From the NCBI GenBank assembly GCA_947177465.1, contig CAMWUP010000186.1, forward strand, positions 1 to 5,196: a DNA stretch of 5,196 bases. The letters run 5' to 3'. Numbering within the stretch: the first letter of the stretch is position 1; each line of letters starts with the position of its first letter. Below, piece by piece: positions 1-5,196 of the stretch. This DNA is from an uncultured Lachnospiraceae bacterium (GTDB lineage: Bacteria > Bacillota > Clostridia > Lachnospirales > Lachnospiraceae). The notes beneath the pieces are model-generated. The model saw nothing but the letters and a program-made list of their open reading frames with translations, was not told the DNA's origin and did no database searches. Made by a program: the position numbers and the translations under genes.

Positions 1-69
1 TATGATAATAACAGTCGCTCCCGCCGCATAGCTTCCCGAACCGCTGCCGTTTCGTACTGTAAGTGTATA
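1..69 (-). other. Start of a divergent InlB B-repeat domain (cut by the window edge)
   Basis: Residues 1261-1283 read YTLTVRNGSGSGSYAAGATV followed by three isoleucines. This matches the typical opening of the divergent InlB B-repeat (Flg_new_2) domain, with its YxLTVxNGSGSGxYxxGxxVxI pattern. The rest of the domain and the true C-terminus lie to the left of base 1. Confidence 0.8.
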
Positions 70-3000
70 CAGATTCGCCGTACCGTTGCCACTCACATCA
101 CCGCCGCTTACCGTGCCGTTGCCGCCATTACTTCCATTACTTCCATTATTTCCGTTATTTCCATTGCCGCCTTGGTTTCCGCCTTGGTTTCCGCCCTGAT
201 TTCCTCCAGTGCCTCTTTCATACTGGGCGTATGTTTTTACATTCTCTTGAATGTTGGTAATTGCCGGACGCCAGCCGACAAAGGTATAACCCTCTCTTGC
301 AGGAGGTACGATTGCAGGCGCGTTCTCCCCAGCAGCCGCCATAAAGGTATATATCACATTGTCATTGTAATCAATATATTCTACCTTAAACTTGGTCTCC
401 GCAGAATCAATTCTTTCAAACTGCGCCACTACATCCATATCTCTGCTGACTTCCGTAAAATTGGAGGGGAGCCAGCCCGTAAATTTATACCCTTCCCTGA
501 CAGGATCGGGAGGCGCTACTGCAGCCTGCCCTCTCAGTACTTCCTGTGTATCTACAATTTCGGAGCCATTCCAGAAAACCACCTTAAAGGTTGTGCTGTC
601 CGGTCTGTCCGTAACTATGATATTATCATGCTCATTGGCATAAATTGCCGCAGCACTGTCCGGTTCACAATAAAACTCTATCTTATTATAAGAACCATCA
701 GAGTTAGGATTTTTAGCGGTATTAAATGCCAACGGATCAATATAGGACACACTGCCCGGAATATCAATGTATCTGATGTTACTGTCATAAAATGCATACT
801 GGCTGATGGAGCGGGTCGTTGTAGGCAGCGTCATGGTATAAAGGCTTTTCGTATTGCGAAATGCGCTTTCCGGCACTGCAGTAATCGCCGCACTTGACAA
901 ATCCACCTGACCAATATCCCCACAGTTCATAAAAGCTTCCGGTGCAATCGCCCTGACGCCTGCAAGCTCAGAGCTGTTGATGGAGCCGGGTGTATTGAGC
1001 TTACCTCTGCTCTCCAGACACTGTATAATCGTGTCCTTATTTCCATCATTCAGGCTGTAAATGATTGCCTGCTGTGTGGTAAAATACGGACCTCCTGAAA
1101 AGCTTACTTCTTCCAGTTTCGGGCAGTTCTTAAAAGGACGTAAGCCCATACTGGATACGGTAGAAGAAAGTGTTACATTTGTCAGCTCAGGATTATTGGC
1201 AAAAGCATAATCTCCGATATTGCCGCCACCACCCGTCATGTTGATAGTGGTAAGCTTTGATACTGAGCCCTCTCCGTCTCCACCGCTTACTGTTGCGGGC
1301 AAAAGGTACTCAAAAGCAAAGGCATAATCATCAATCTCCTGTGCGCCGCCCGTAATCGTAATCTGTGCCAGCGAATTGCAGCCACTAAAGGTAAAAGGCT
1401 TATATTCTGTAATATCTGCAAACGTAATTTCCTGTACATATTGGTCCGGACTCAAATAAGTGCCCGCAGCTCCCTGTACCCTCTCTACGGAATAGTCTCC
1501 ATCCGCATCCTTCACGCCGACTACACCGGAAAATAATCCGGGAGCAATCGCTTTTACTCCGGAAGGCACGGAAACTCTTAACGCGGCATTGATAACATCC
1601 CATTCATAATCAGAAATTTGAACATTACCTCCATTCAAATAATCCTCATACTTACTGATTGCCTCTCTTGCCGCTTCTTCATAAGCCGCTGTAATATACG
1701 GATATCTGTCTCTTGTATAAACATTTCCGTTCTTCAACTCTGTATACACCGGATAGTCTACCAGTGTCGCCGCTCCATTACCGGTATCTGGATCCTTCTC
1801 ATACCGGATTTCCAAATTGGTCGGCCATCCGCTGTAATAGGTAATATAGGTCTGTGTCTGCTCGCCCGCATTGATGGTGCTGGAAGCGCTCATTGCATAA
1901 TTAAAGGGACCAACATCATTGCCCACCGTTCCCGTAAAGGAAAGCTTTGGCGTACGTACAAATTCGTCTGCACTTGAGGAGTCCAAAAAGTTCGGGTTTT
2001 TACATCCCTGCTGATGAACGCCGTTTACAACCACCTGCGTCGCAAACGCCTCTGTGCCGATGTGTGTCACATTCGCAGCATTGGTAAACATAACCGCCGT
2101 CAAATTATGGCAGCCCTTAAATGCGCCGTCATTGATGCTTGTAACAGAAGCCGGAATCGTAATCTTTTTTAAGAAGCAATTATTAGAAAAGCTGCCCGAA
2201 TTGATTTCCGATATTCCATAAGGTCCGATGGTCTCGGGAATAACAACCTCTTCTACATCGCCTGTCATATTGAAATATACAAGCTGATTCTGGTTGTTCA
2301 CCTGATATGTAATATCTATATGGTTGGGCTTCTGTCCAATTCTGTTGATAATTTCGTAAAGCTCCTGTCCCTCATATTTAAAGGCAATGGCATTATCCTT
2401 CGTGAACTCATGCGTTGCCGAAATATCTGCCCCTTCAAAATAAAATTTGGGGTCAACACCTTCCAAAAACCTTTGTACCGTAAAGGAAGTGGTATCCGCA
2501 TCGTTGTCTGCAGTATCTGCCACATAAGTAATATGAGGTCCCTGTGATGTAATCCGCATCAGGTTTGTACAGCCCGAAAAATTATTAAGATGTACCGTAT
2601 CTAACTCACTCGTAATCGAATTAGGCAGCGTAACACCCGTCAGGGCAGTACAATCTCTGAAGGCAAAATATCCAATCTGGGCAAGCGTTACGTTTTTGCT
2701 CTGCCCTGAACCGGATAAGTCCAGCGTAGCCAGATTTGTGCAGCCATCAAAAGCATGGTCTGCAATTTTTGTCACCGCCGACGGCAGAACAAAGCTGGTC
2801 AGTGCGCGGCAGTTCTTAAAGGTATCATTCCATATAGTATTGACCCTGGAGGTAAAATCCAAACCAATGTCCGTCATATTGACACAGTTTTCAAAAGCAG
2901 AATGTCCAATCTCTTCCAAACCGTTGCCCAGCGTTATGCTTCGCAGGTTTGTGCAGTTGTAAAAGGAGTAGTTGCCGATTCCCACAAGCTGCTCTCCTAC

Positions 3001-3849
3001 CACCAGCTCCACAATATTGGTCTCGCCTGCGAACACCCCCCTTAATGGGTCATTATTTAGCAATACTCCGCTCGTTCTGCCCGCAATCGTATTCGTATTG
3101 GGACTTACCGCCGTACCTGTTGCTCCTTCTGCAATCACCCATTCCTGTACGATTCCCGTCGCCGTATCAATATTGATGCCCGAAGAAGTCAGAGATTGAT
3201 TTCCTATATACTTTACTGTGATGTTTCGAATCCATTGTTCGCTTGCCGTTTCGGTCTTTGCATAATGATTTCCACTGGCATCTACATATGCGCCGTTTCG
3301 GTCTTCATAATAAAACTGATCCAGCGCAAGGCTTCCCCAGTTTGTATAATCACGATAATAGCAAGGCGCATAAACGGCCTCAGTCACCGTCACATTACCG
3401 GAGACATCCGTTACTTCTTTTCTCGGCGTCTGCTCATAAAAGAGAGGCTTTCTGCTCCGGCTCACGGCAACATAACCTCTTCCGCCGCCCTCATTTACCT
3501 TGTAGAGAGTATAAGCATCGACCGTATCAGGTATCGTCAGTCTGTTTCCTGTCAATGTGCCTCCCGAATAACCTAGTATAACTGCTATGGGCTCACTGCC
3601 GTCATAGGTAAACGCAAACTGGAACTGCCCGTCTCCTGTATTATATATATGCTCATAATTGGCAGGAAACTCCGGAAGCTTACTATCCGACGCCTTCCAC
3701 GTATACTTTTCCGTGGCAGCCGCCGCCCTCGCCTCCGGCACCGGTATTGCTGCCACTAAAAGTGCTGTTATCAGACAGATAGAACCCAATGTTCTTCGAA
3801 TCCTTCTCCTCAATCTGATATTTTTTTTCTTTACTTCTTTTTTAGCCAT
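1..3849 (-). CDS. Large secreted BspA-like leucine-rich-repeat protein with Flg_new repeats (partial, C-terminus beyond the left edge)
   Basis: The frame starts at ATG 3849-3847 and stays open for 1283 codons to base 1, with no stop or frameshift. Domain order by residue: signal peptide 1-42; unrecognised N-terminal domain 46-271; LRR blocks 272-430, 543-605 and 757-1081, with copies such as VTSINDGAFKGCHNL; non-LRR inserts 431-542 and 606-756; two Flg_new (Listeria-Bacteroides) repeats 1088-1145 and 1154-1211, each with a REGYxFxGW core; a Gly/Asn/Ser linker 1213-1258; and the start of a divergent InlB B-repeat domain from 1261. BspA-type LRR proteins of Firmicutes and Bacteroidetes are surface proteins, several of them adhesins; the ligand here is unknown. 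The gene lies 36 bases after a class B sortase gene and is probably in its operon, so it is a likely sortase substrate. A sorting signal or other anchor would be in the missing C-terminus. Family assignment is firm; function is inferred. Confidence 0.93.
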   Translation of the reverse strand, partial: MAKKEVKKKNIRLRRRIRRTLGSICLITALLVAAIPVPEARAAAATEKYTWKASDSKLPEFPANYEHIYNTGDGQFQFAFTYDGSEPIAVILGYSGGTLTGNRLTIPDTVDAYTLYKVNEGGGRGYVAVSRSRKPLFYEQTPRKEVTDVSGNVTVTEAVYAPCYYRDYTNWGSLALDQFYYEDRNGAYVDASGNHYAKTETASEQWIRNITVKYIGNQSLTSSGINIDTATGIVQEWVIAEGATGTAVSPNTNTIAGRTSGVLLNNDPLRGVFAGETNIVELVVGEQLVGIGNYSFYNCTNLRSITLGNGLEEIGHSAFENCVNMTDIGLDFTSRVNTIWNDTFKNCRALTSFVLPSAVTKIADHAFDGCTNLATLDLSGSGQSKNVTLAQIGYFAFRDCTALTGVTLPNSITSELDTVHLNNFSGCTNLMRITSQGPHITYVADTADNDADTTSFTVQRFLEGVDPKFYFEGADISATHEFTKDNAIAFKYEGQELYEIINRIGQKPNHIDITYQVNNQNQLVYFNMTGDVEEVVIPETIGPYGISEINSGSFSNNCFLKKITIPASVTSINDGAFKGCHNLTAVMFTNAANVTHIGTEAFATQVVVNGVHQQGCKNPNFLDSSSADEFVRTPKLSFTGTVGNDVGPFNYAMSASSTINAGEQTQTYITYYSGWPTNLEIRYEKDPDTGNGAATLVDYPVYTELKNGNVYTRDRYPYITAAYEEAAREAISKYEDYLNGGNVQISDYEWDVINAALRVSVPSGVKAIAPGLFSGVVGVKDADGDYSVERVQGAAGTYLSPDQYVQEITFADITEYKPFTFSGCNSLAQITITGGAQEIDDYAFAFEYLLPATVSGGDGEGSVSKLTTINMTGGGGNIGDYAFANNPELTNVTLSSTVSSMGLRPFKNCPKLEEVSFSGGPYFTTQQAIIYSLNDGNKDTIIQCLESRGKLNTPGSINSSELAGVRAIAPEAFMNCGDIGQVDLSSAAITAVPESAFRNTKSLYTMTLPTTTRSISQYAFYDSNIRYIDIPGSVSYIDPLAFNTAKNPNSDGSYNKIEFYCEPDSAAAIYANEHDNIIVTDRPDSTTFKVVFWNGSEIVDTQEVLRGQAAVAPPDPVREGYKFTGWLPSNFTEVSRDMDVVAQFERIDSAETKFKVEYIDYNDNVIYTFMAAAGENAPAIVPPAREGYTFVGWRPAITNIQENVKTYAQYERGTGGNQGGNQGGNQGGNGNNGNNGSNGSNGGNGTVSGGDVSGNGTANLYTLTVRNGSGSGSYAAGATVIII
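76..213 (-). repeat. Gly/Asn/Ser-rich linker on short tandem DNA repeats
   Basis: Residues 1213-1258 are a flexible low-complexity linker: GGNQ repeated three times, then Asn-Gly-(Ser/Asn) triplets, then TVSGGDVSGNGT. At DNA level, bases 167-202 are three 12-bp units (two identical, ccgccttggttt on the plus strand, and one variant). Bases 131-166 are four 9-bp units of the cttccatta type, two identical and two variant. Both unit sizes are multiples of three, so copy-number change would alter linker length without breaking the frame. Confidence 0.88.
217..588 (-). repeat. Two Flg_new (Listeria-Bacteroides, InlB B-like) repeats
   Basis: Residues 1088-1145 and 1154-1211 are two 58-residue repeats of equal length joined by an 8-residue spacer. 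Both begin with FKV, carry PPxxxREGYxFxGW in the middle, and end with Ala-Gln-(Phe/Tyr)-Glu. This is the signature of the Flg_new/InlB B-repeat beta-grasp family found in Gram-positive surface proteins, where it usually acts as a stalk or a weak binding module between the ligand-binding part and the cell-wall anchor. Confidence 0.88.
607..1581 (-). repeat. BspA-like LRR block 3 (about ten degenerate copies)
   Basis: Residues 757-1081 form the longest LRR block. Recognisable units include KAIAPGLFSG, KPFTFSGCNSL, DDYAFAF, GDYAFANNPEL, LRPFKNCPKL, APEAFMNCGDI, PESAFRNTKSL, SQYAFYDSNI and DPLAFNTAK. The unit after GGPYFTTQQAIIYSLNDG carries the flattened 'xxYFxxxxxIIYS' variant that many BspA proteins use before a fresh series of repeats. 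The block closes with a CEPDSAAAIYANEH segment of the type that commonly terminates BspA LRR arrays (residues 1061-1074). Two Gly-rich loops (SGGDGEG and GGGG) lengthen the repeats near residues 855-877. Confidence 0.85.
1582..2034 (-). other. Non-LRR insert 2 between LRR blocks 2 and 3
   Basis: Residues 606-756 have no LRR pattern. The part from about residue 633 (TPKLSFTGTVGNDVG) through EIRYEKD looks like a beta-sandwich, Ig-like segment with alternating polar and hydrophobic residues. It is followed by an apparently helical stretch, YEEAAREAISKYEDYL (residues 723-738), unlike anything else in the protein. The insert ends just before the LRR strand LRVSVPSGVKAI. The family is not recognised; the Ig-like description is a judgement from residue patterning only. 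Confidence 0.5.
2035..2223 (-). repeat. BspA-like LRR block 2 (about three copies)
   Basis: Residues 543-605 hold about three LRR units: a partial one ending SGSFSNNCFL, a textbook one with KKITIPASVTSINDGAFKGC, and one ending VTHIGTEAFA that runs into the next insert without its cysteine. The middle copy is the closest in the window to the BspA consensus. Confidence 0.85.
2224..2559 (-). other. Non-LRR insert 1 between LRR blocks 1 and 2
   Basis: Residues 431-542 lack the AFxxC pattern. The segment is acidic at its start (VADTADNDADTT) and then has alternating hydrophobic stretches such as HIDITYQV and QLVYFNM. It re-enters the LRR pattern around EEVVIPETIG. It could be a small globular island domain that interrupts the solenoid, or several LRRs that have diverged beyond recognition by eye. 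I cannot assign it to a family. Confidence 0.5.
2560..3036 (-). repeat. BspA-like LRR block 1 (about six copies)
   Basis: Residues 272-430 contain about six tandem LRR_5/TpLRR-type units of roughly 23-30 residues. Clear copies end in NYSFYNCTNL, HSAFENCVNM, NDTFKNCRAL, DHAFDGCTNL, YFAFRDCTAL and LNNFSGCTNL. They share the pattern LxxIxLPxxVTxIxxxAFxxCxxL, in which AF and the later Asn/Gly/Asp-Cys pair are the most constant positions. The fifth copy (ending RDCTAL) is lengthened by a GSGQSKN insertion and the sixth is degenerate before its NNFSGC. Confidence 0.9.
3037..3714 (-). other. N-terminal non-repeat domain of the LRR protein, unrecognised
   Basis: Residues 46-271 show no LRR signature and no family I can name. 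The segment is rich in aromatic residues (for example FYYEDRNGAYV and APCYYRDYTNW) and looks beta-rich, with alternating short strands such as RLTIPDTVDAYTLYKV. It ends at GVFAGETNIVEL, where the first LRR begins. Its position right after the signal peptide makes it either an LRR N-cap region or a separate distal binding domain. Only residues Cys25 (in the signal peptide) and Cys163 are cysteines in the first 270, so it is not a disulfide-rich module. Confidence 0.6.
3724..3849 (-). other. Sec signal peptide of the LRR protein
   Basis: Residues 1-23 form a long, strongly basic n-region rich in Lys and Arg, with runs such as KKK and RLRRRIRR. Residues 24-37 form a hydrophobic core (ICLITALLVAAIPV). 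A PEARA|A site follows, so cleavage after Ala42 fits the AXA rule; cleavage after Ala45 is an alternative. The mature protein would begin close to the TEKYTW segment. The extended basic n-region is common for large Gram-positive surface proteins. There is no lipobox cysteine at the cleavage point, so this is not a lipoprotein signal. Confidence 0.85.
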
Positions 3850-3856
3850 GTTGCAT

Positions 3857-3863
3857 CTCCTTT
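3857..3863 (-). promoter_or_regulatory. Ribosome binding site of the LRR protein gene
   Basis: The minus strand reads AAAGGAG, 7 bases before the ATG at 3849. This strong Shine-Dalgarno match fixes the start. It lies in the 36-base gap after the sortase stop codon. The gap contains no terminator-like hairpin and no obvious promoter, which supports co-transcription. Confidence 0.88.
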
Positions 3864-3885
3864 ATCCGATATTTACGTCCGCGTT

Positions 3886-5097
3886 CTATTTCACTTTTTT
3901 CGCTACAACCACAAACCGGCCGTAATCCGTATAATAATCACAAGTAGACAATGTAAGCAGCTCGTCGCCGTACTCAGCGGTCACACCGGTGTCATATAAA
4001 GACATCGCCGCCATTTCCCGCATGTAAGAATTGAACTCGGTTTCCGAAGCCGCATTGATAAACTGATAATACTTAAAAACAATTTCACTCTCTTCATACA
4101 CCTTGGAGCGAAACACGTACATAACCTCGTAAGTGCCTCTTTCATATATGGTATCAAACTGTATCAGTTTGTGTTCCTCATAAAAGCTCTGAGAGCTGTA
4201 CTTGTTGAGCTGTCCGAACATACGCCCGCTCCTCATATGATGTCCGTACAGAATCAAATTGGTGCTTCTCGGCAGTATGGTACAGTCCGCATCCAGAAAA
4301 ATACTGCCATTTCTGTCCTGCTCCTGGTCAAAATTGTGATCTATATAGTAATCGTTGTTGCTCGTCTGCAAAACAGGATAATCTATATATGTATCGTCAA
4401 TTTTAACCCATCCGATTAGCTTTTGGTTCAAACTATAGAGCATTTTATATTCTTCCAGAATGTCGGGAACCACAATCTCCTGATTGTCATAGTGAATGAC
4501 CACCGTCTCCGGCGTTATCTCCACTTCTGTCTCCATCCCTTTCAGCTTTTGCTGTTTGCCCGCATACGCGTCCAAACGCCTCACCTGATAATAGTATATG
4601 CCCAAATAGAGAAAACAGCCGGCCGCCACGCACATACATGCCGATATCAGAAGCCTTCGTATCCTCTCGCGCTTTTTCAACTCTTTGATAATAAACTTGC
4701 GCATATCCTCATCATAATCTTCCAGACTGGTACTTTTTTTGCCGGCTGTGCCTGCGGTTCTTTTTCTGACTGTGCTTTCCGCTTTGCTCTTCCGTCCTTC
4801 CGCTTTGCTCTTCCGGCTTCCGGTTTTGCCTTTACGGGAACCGCCTTTAACGGCTGTTACTGATTTTCTTCCTGCGTAAGCTTCCTCCGTCTCTTCCTTA
4901 AAATCCTGCCCCAGTATAGTCCGAAAACGATATTTGCCGCTTTTTAAATCCTCTAAAAGCTGCTTTACTTCCTCTTCATTATCCAAATCGTATCTTTTTT
5001 TGATACTCTCTATATATGCGGCGTCCTTCTGCGCCGCCTGATAATCGGCTTCGGTTCGAAACTGCCGCCCCAAAACCGTGCGCACTTTCGTTTCCAT
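3886..5097 (-). CDS. Class B sortase with long basic N-terminal extension
   Basis: Membrane-anchored cysteine transpeptidase expected to cleave a C-terminal sorting signal on secreted proteins and join them to the cell wall. Numbering from the GTG at 5103: catalytic His288 in LILYGHHM, Cys388 in TLSTC, Arg396 in DYGRFVVVAK; the TLxTC box and His-Cys spacing of 100 fit class B. One membrane segment spans about residues 151-172, giving cytoplasmic N-terminus and extracellular catalytic domain (about 215-403). The preceding 150 residues are unusual for a sortase B: a duplicated RT(V/I)LG motif, then a Lys/Arg/Ser-rich stretch (86-123). I prefer ATG 5097-5095, with a weak GGATGG 7 bases upstream; the alternative is GTG 5103-5101 (405 residues). 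The stop is TAG 3888-3886. The downstream LRR surface protein gene is the obvious substrate candidate. Class assignment is firm; the recognition motif cannot be read here. Confidence 0.93.
   Translation of the reverse strand: METKVRTVLGRQFRTEADYQAAQKDAAYIESIKKRYDLDNEEEVKQLLEDLKSGKYRFRTILGQDFKEETEEAYAGRKSVTAVKGGSRKGKTGSRKSKAEGRKSKAESTVRKRTAGTAGKKSTSLEDYDEDMRKFIIKELKKRERIRRLLISACMCVAAGCFLYLGIYYYQVRRLDAYAGKQQKLKGMETEVEITPETVVIHYDNQEIVVPDILEEYKMLYSLNQKLIGWVKIDDTYIDYPVLQTSNNDYYIDHNFDQEQDRNGSIFLDADCTILPRSTNLILYGHHMRSGRMFGQLNKYSSQSFYEEHKLIQFDTIYERGTYEVMYVFRSKVYEESEIVFKYYQFINAASETEFNSYMREMAAMSLYDTGVTAEYGDELLTLSTCDYYTDYGRFVVVAKKVK
4777..4815 (-). repeat. 18-bp direct repeat in the basic linker of the sortase gene
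   Basis: The plus-strand string ttccgctttgctcttccg occurs exactly at 4777-4794 and again at 4798-4815, a period of 21 bases. It encodes RKSKAE twice inside the basic cytoplasmic linker. The identity at DNA level points to a recent in-frame duplication by slippage or unequal recombination. Confidence 0.85.
4891..5085 (-). repeat. Duplicated RT(V/I)LG motif in the sortase cytoplasmic tail
   Basis: The segments VRTVLGRQFRTE (residues 7-18, bases 5050-5085) and FRTILGQDFKEE (residues 60-71, bases 4891-4926) are clearly related, 53 residues apart. They flank a helical-looking, charged stretch (KKRYDLDNEEEVKQLLEDL). This suggests a small cytoplasmic domain or a pair of docking motifs, distinct from the catalytic part. 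The DNA copies have diverged, so the duplication is not recent. Confidence 0.7.
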
Positions 5098-5099
5098 AT

Positions 5100-5132
5100 T
5101 CACACCATCCGTCCGCTTAACATAGTACTCCT
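5100..5132 (-). promoter_or_regulatory. AGGAG site and possible 7-codon leader frame overlapping the sortase start
   Basis: The best Shine-Dalgarno match upstream of the sortase is AGGAG at 5132-5128. It is too far from the sortase start (24 bases to the GTG, 30 to the ATG) but lies 4 bases before an ATG at 5123. That ATG opens a short frame (MLSGRMV) whose TGA (5102-5100) overlaps the GTG codon at 5103 as GTGA. This could be a leader minigene that couples ribosomes onto the sortase, or chance. The sortase itself has only a weak GGATGG site (5110-5105). Confidence 0.35.
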
Positions 5133-5152
5133 ATTTTTCTTTATACACACTT

Positions 5153-5180
5153 ATTTTACTATATCTTGAAATTTATGCAA
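5153..5180 (-). promoter_or_regulatory. Candidate sigma-A-type promoter for the sortase-LRR operon
   Basis: On the minus strand, TTGCAT (5180-5175) as a -35 element is followed after 16 bases by TAAAAT (5158-5153) as a -10 element. The -10 matches consensus at five of six positions; the -35 matches at only three. The surrounding DNA is AT-rich, unlike the coding regions. Transcription would begin near 5146, giving a leader of about 45-50 bases before the sortase start. No better pair was seen in the 93 bases available. Confidence 0.4.
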
Positions 5181-5196
5181 GTCTTTTCCTACAGTT

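Noticed and set aside
172..897. A 241-codon open frame on the plus strand
   Set aside because: It lies wholly antisense to the LRR protein frame, which has clear domain signatures here. The plus-strand translation is cysteine- and arginine-rich with no recognisable domain, as expected of a shadow frame.
1288..1302. LPATV at residues 850-854, resembling an LPxT sorting motif (also LPTTT at residues 1008-1012)
   Set aside because: Both sit inside LRR units, where Leu-Pro is part of the repeat consensus, and neither is followed by a membrane segment.
2316..2525. Short open frames on the minus strand in another phase, such as this one and 1400-1603
   Set aside because: They overlap the LRR protein in a different phase, have no ribosome binding site worth noting and no recognisable sequence.
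3091..3105. SPNTN at residues 249-253 of the LRR protein, resembling a class B sortase signal
   Set aside because: It is near the N-terminus and is not followed by a hydrophobic segment and basic tail, so it cannot act as a cell-wall sorting signal.
3850..3885. Possible terminator or separate promoter between the two genes
   Set aside because: The 36-base gap has no inverted repeat with a T-run and no convincing -35/-10 pair. It holds only the ribosome binding site of the LRR gene.
4423..4863. A 146-codon open frame on the plus strand
   Set aside because: It is antisense to the sortase gene. Its apparent C-terminal repeats (FRFALP type) are just the reverse reading of the RKSKAE-coding repeat.

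Overview
The window looks like chromosomal DNA from a low-to-mid GC Gram-positive gut-type Firmicute, most likely a member of the Lachnospiraceae or a close Clostridia relative. This is inferred from the protein families, not from a search. The clues are a BspA-type leucine-rich-repeat (LRR) surface protein, Listeria-Bacteroides (Flg_new) repeats, a GGDVSG-containing linker, a class B sortase, and a GGAG-type ribosome binding site.

Everything coding lies on the minus strand and fills nearly the whole window. Reading in the direction of transcription (right to left): about 95 bases of upstream DNA (5100-5196) hold a candidate promoter and a possible 7-codon leader frame. Next comes a class B sortase gene (5097-3886) with an unusually long basic cytoplasmic N-terminus. 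After a 36-base gap with a good ribosome binding site comes a very large secreted repeat protein (3849-1). Its frame is open for 1283 codons and runs off the left edge, so its C-terminus is not visible.

The large protein is modular. In order it has: a signal peptide, an N-terminal domain I do not recognise, three blocks of BspA-like LRRs separated by two non-LRR inserts, two 58-residue Flg_new repeats, a Gly/Asn/Ser linker built on short tandem DNA repeats, and the start of a divergent InlB B-repeat domain. No cell-wall sorting signal is seen in the visible part, but such a signal would lie at the missing C-terminus.

The layout suggests a two-gene surface-display operon: the sortase would attach the co-transcribed LRR protein to the cell wall, where the LRR and Flg_new modules would act in adhesion or ligand binding. 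The substrate relationship is inference. No RNA genes, mobile elements, CRISPR arrays or terminators were found. The plus-strand open frames are antisense shadows of the two minus-strand genes.
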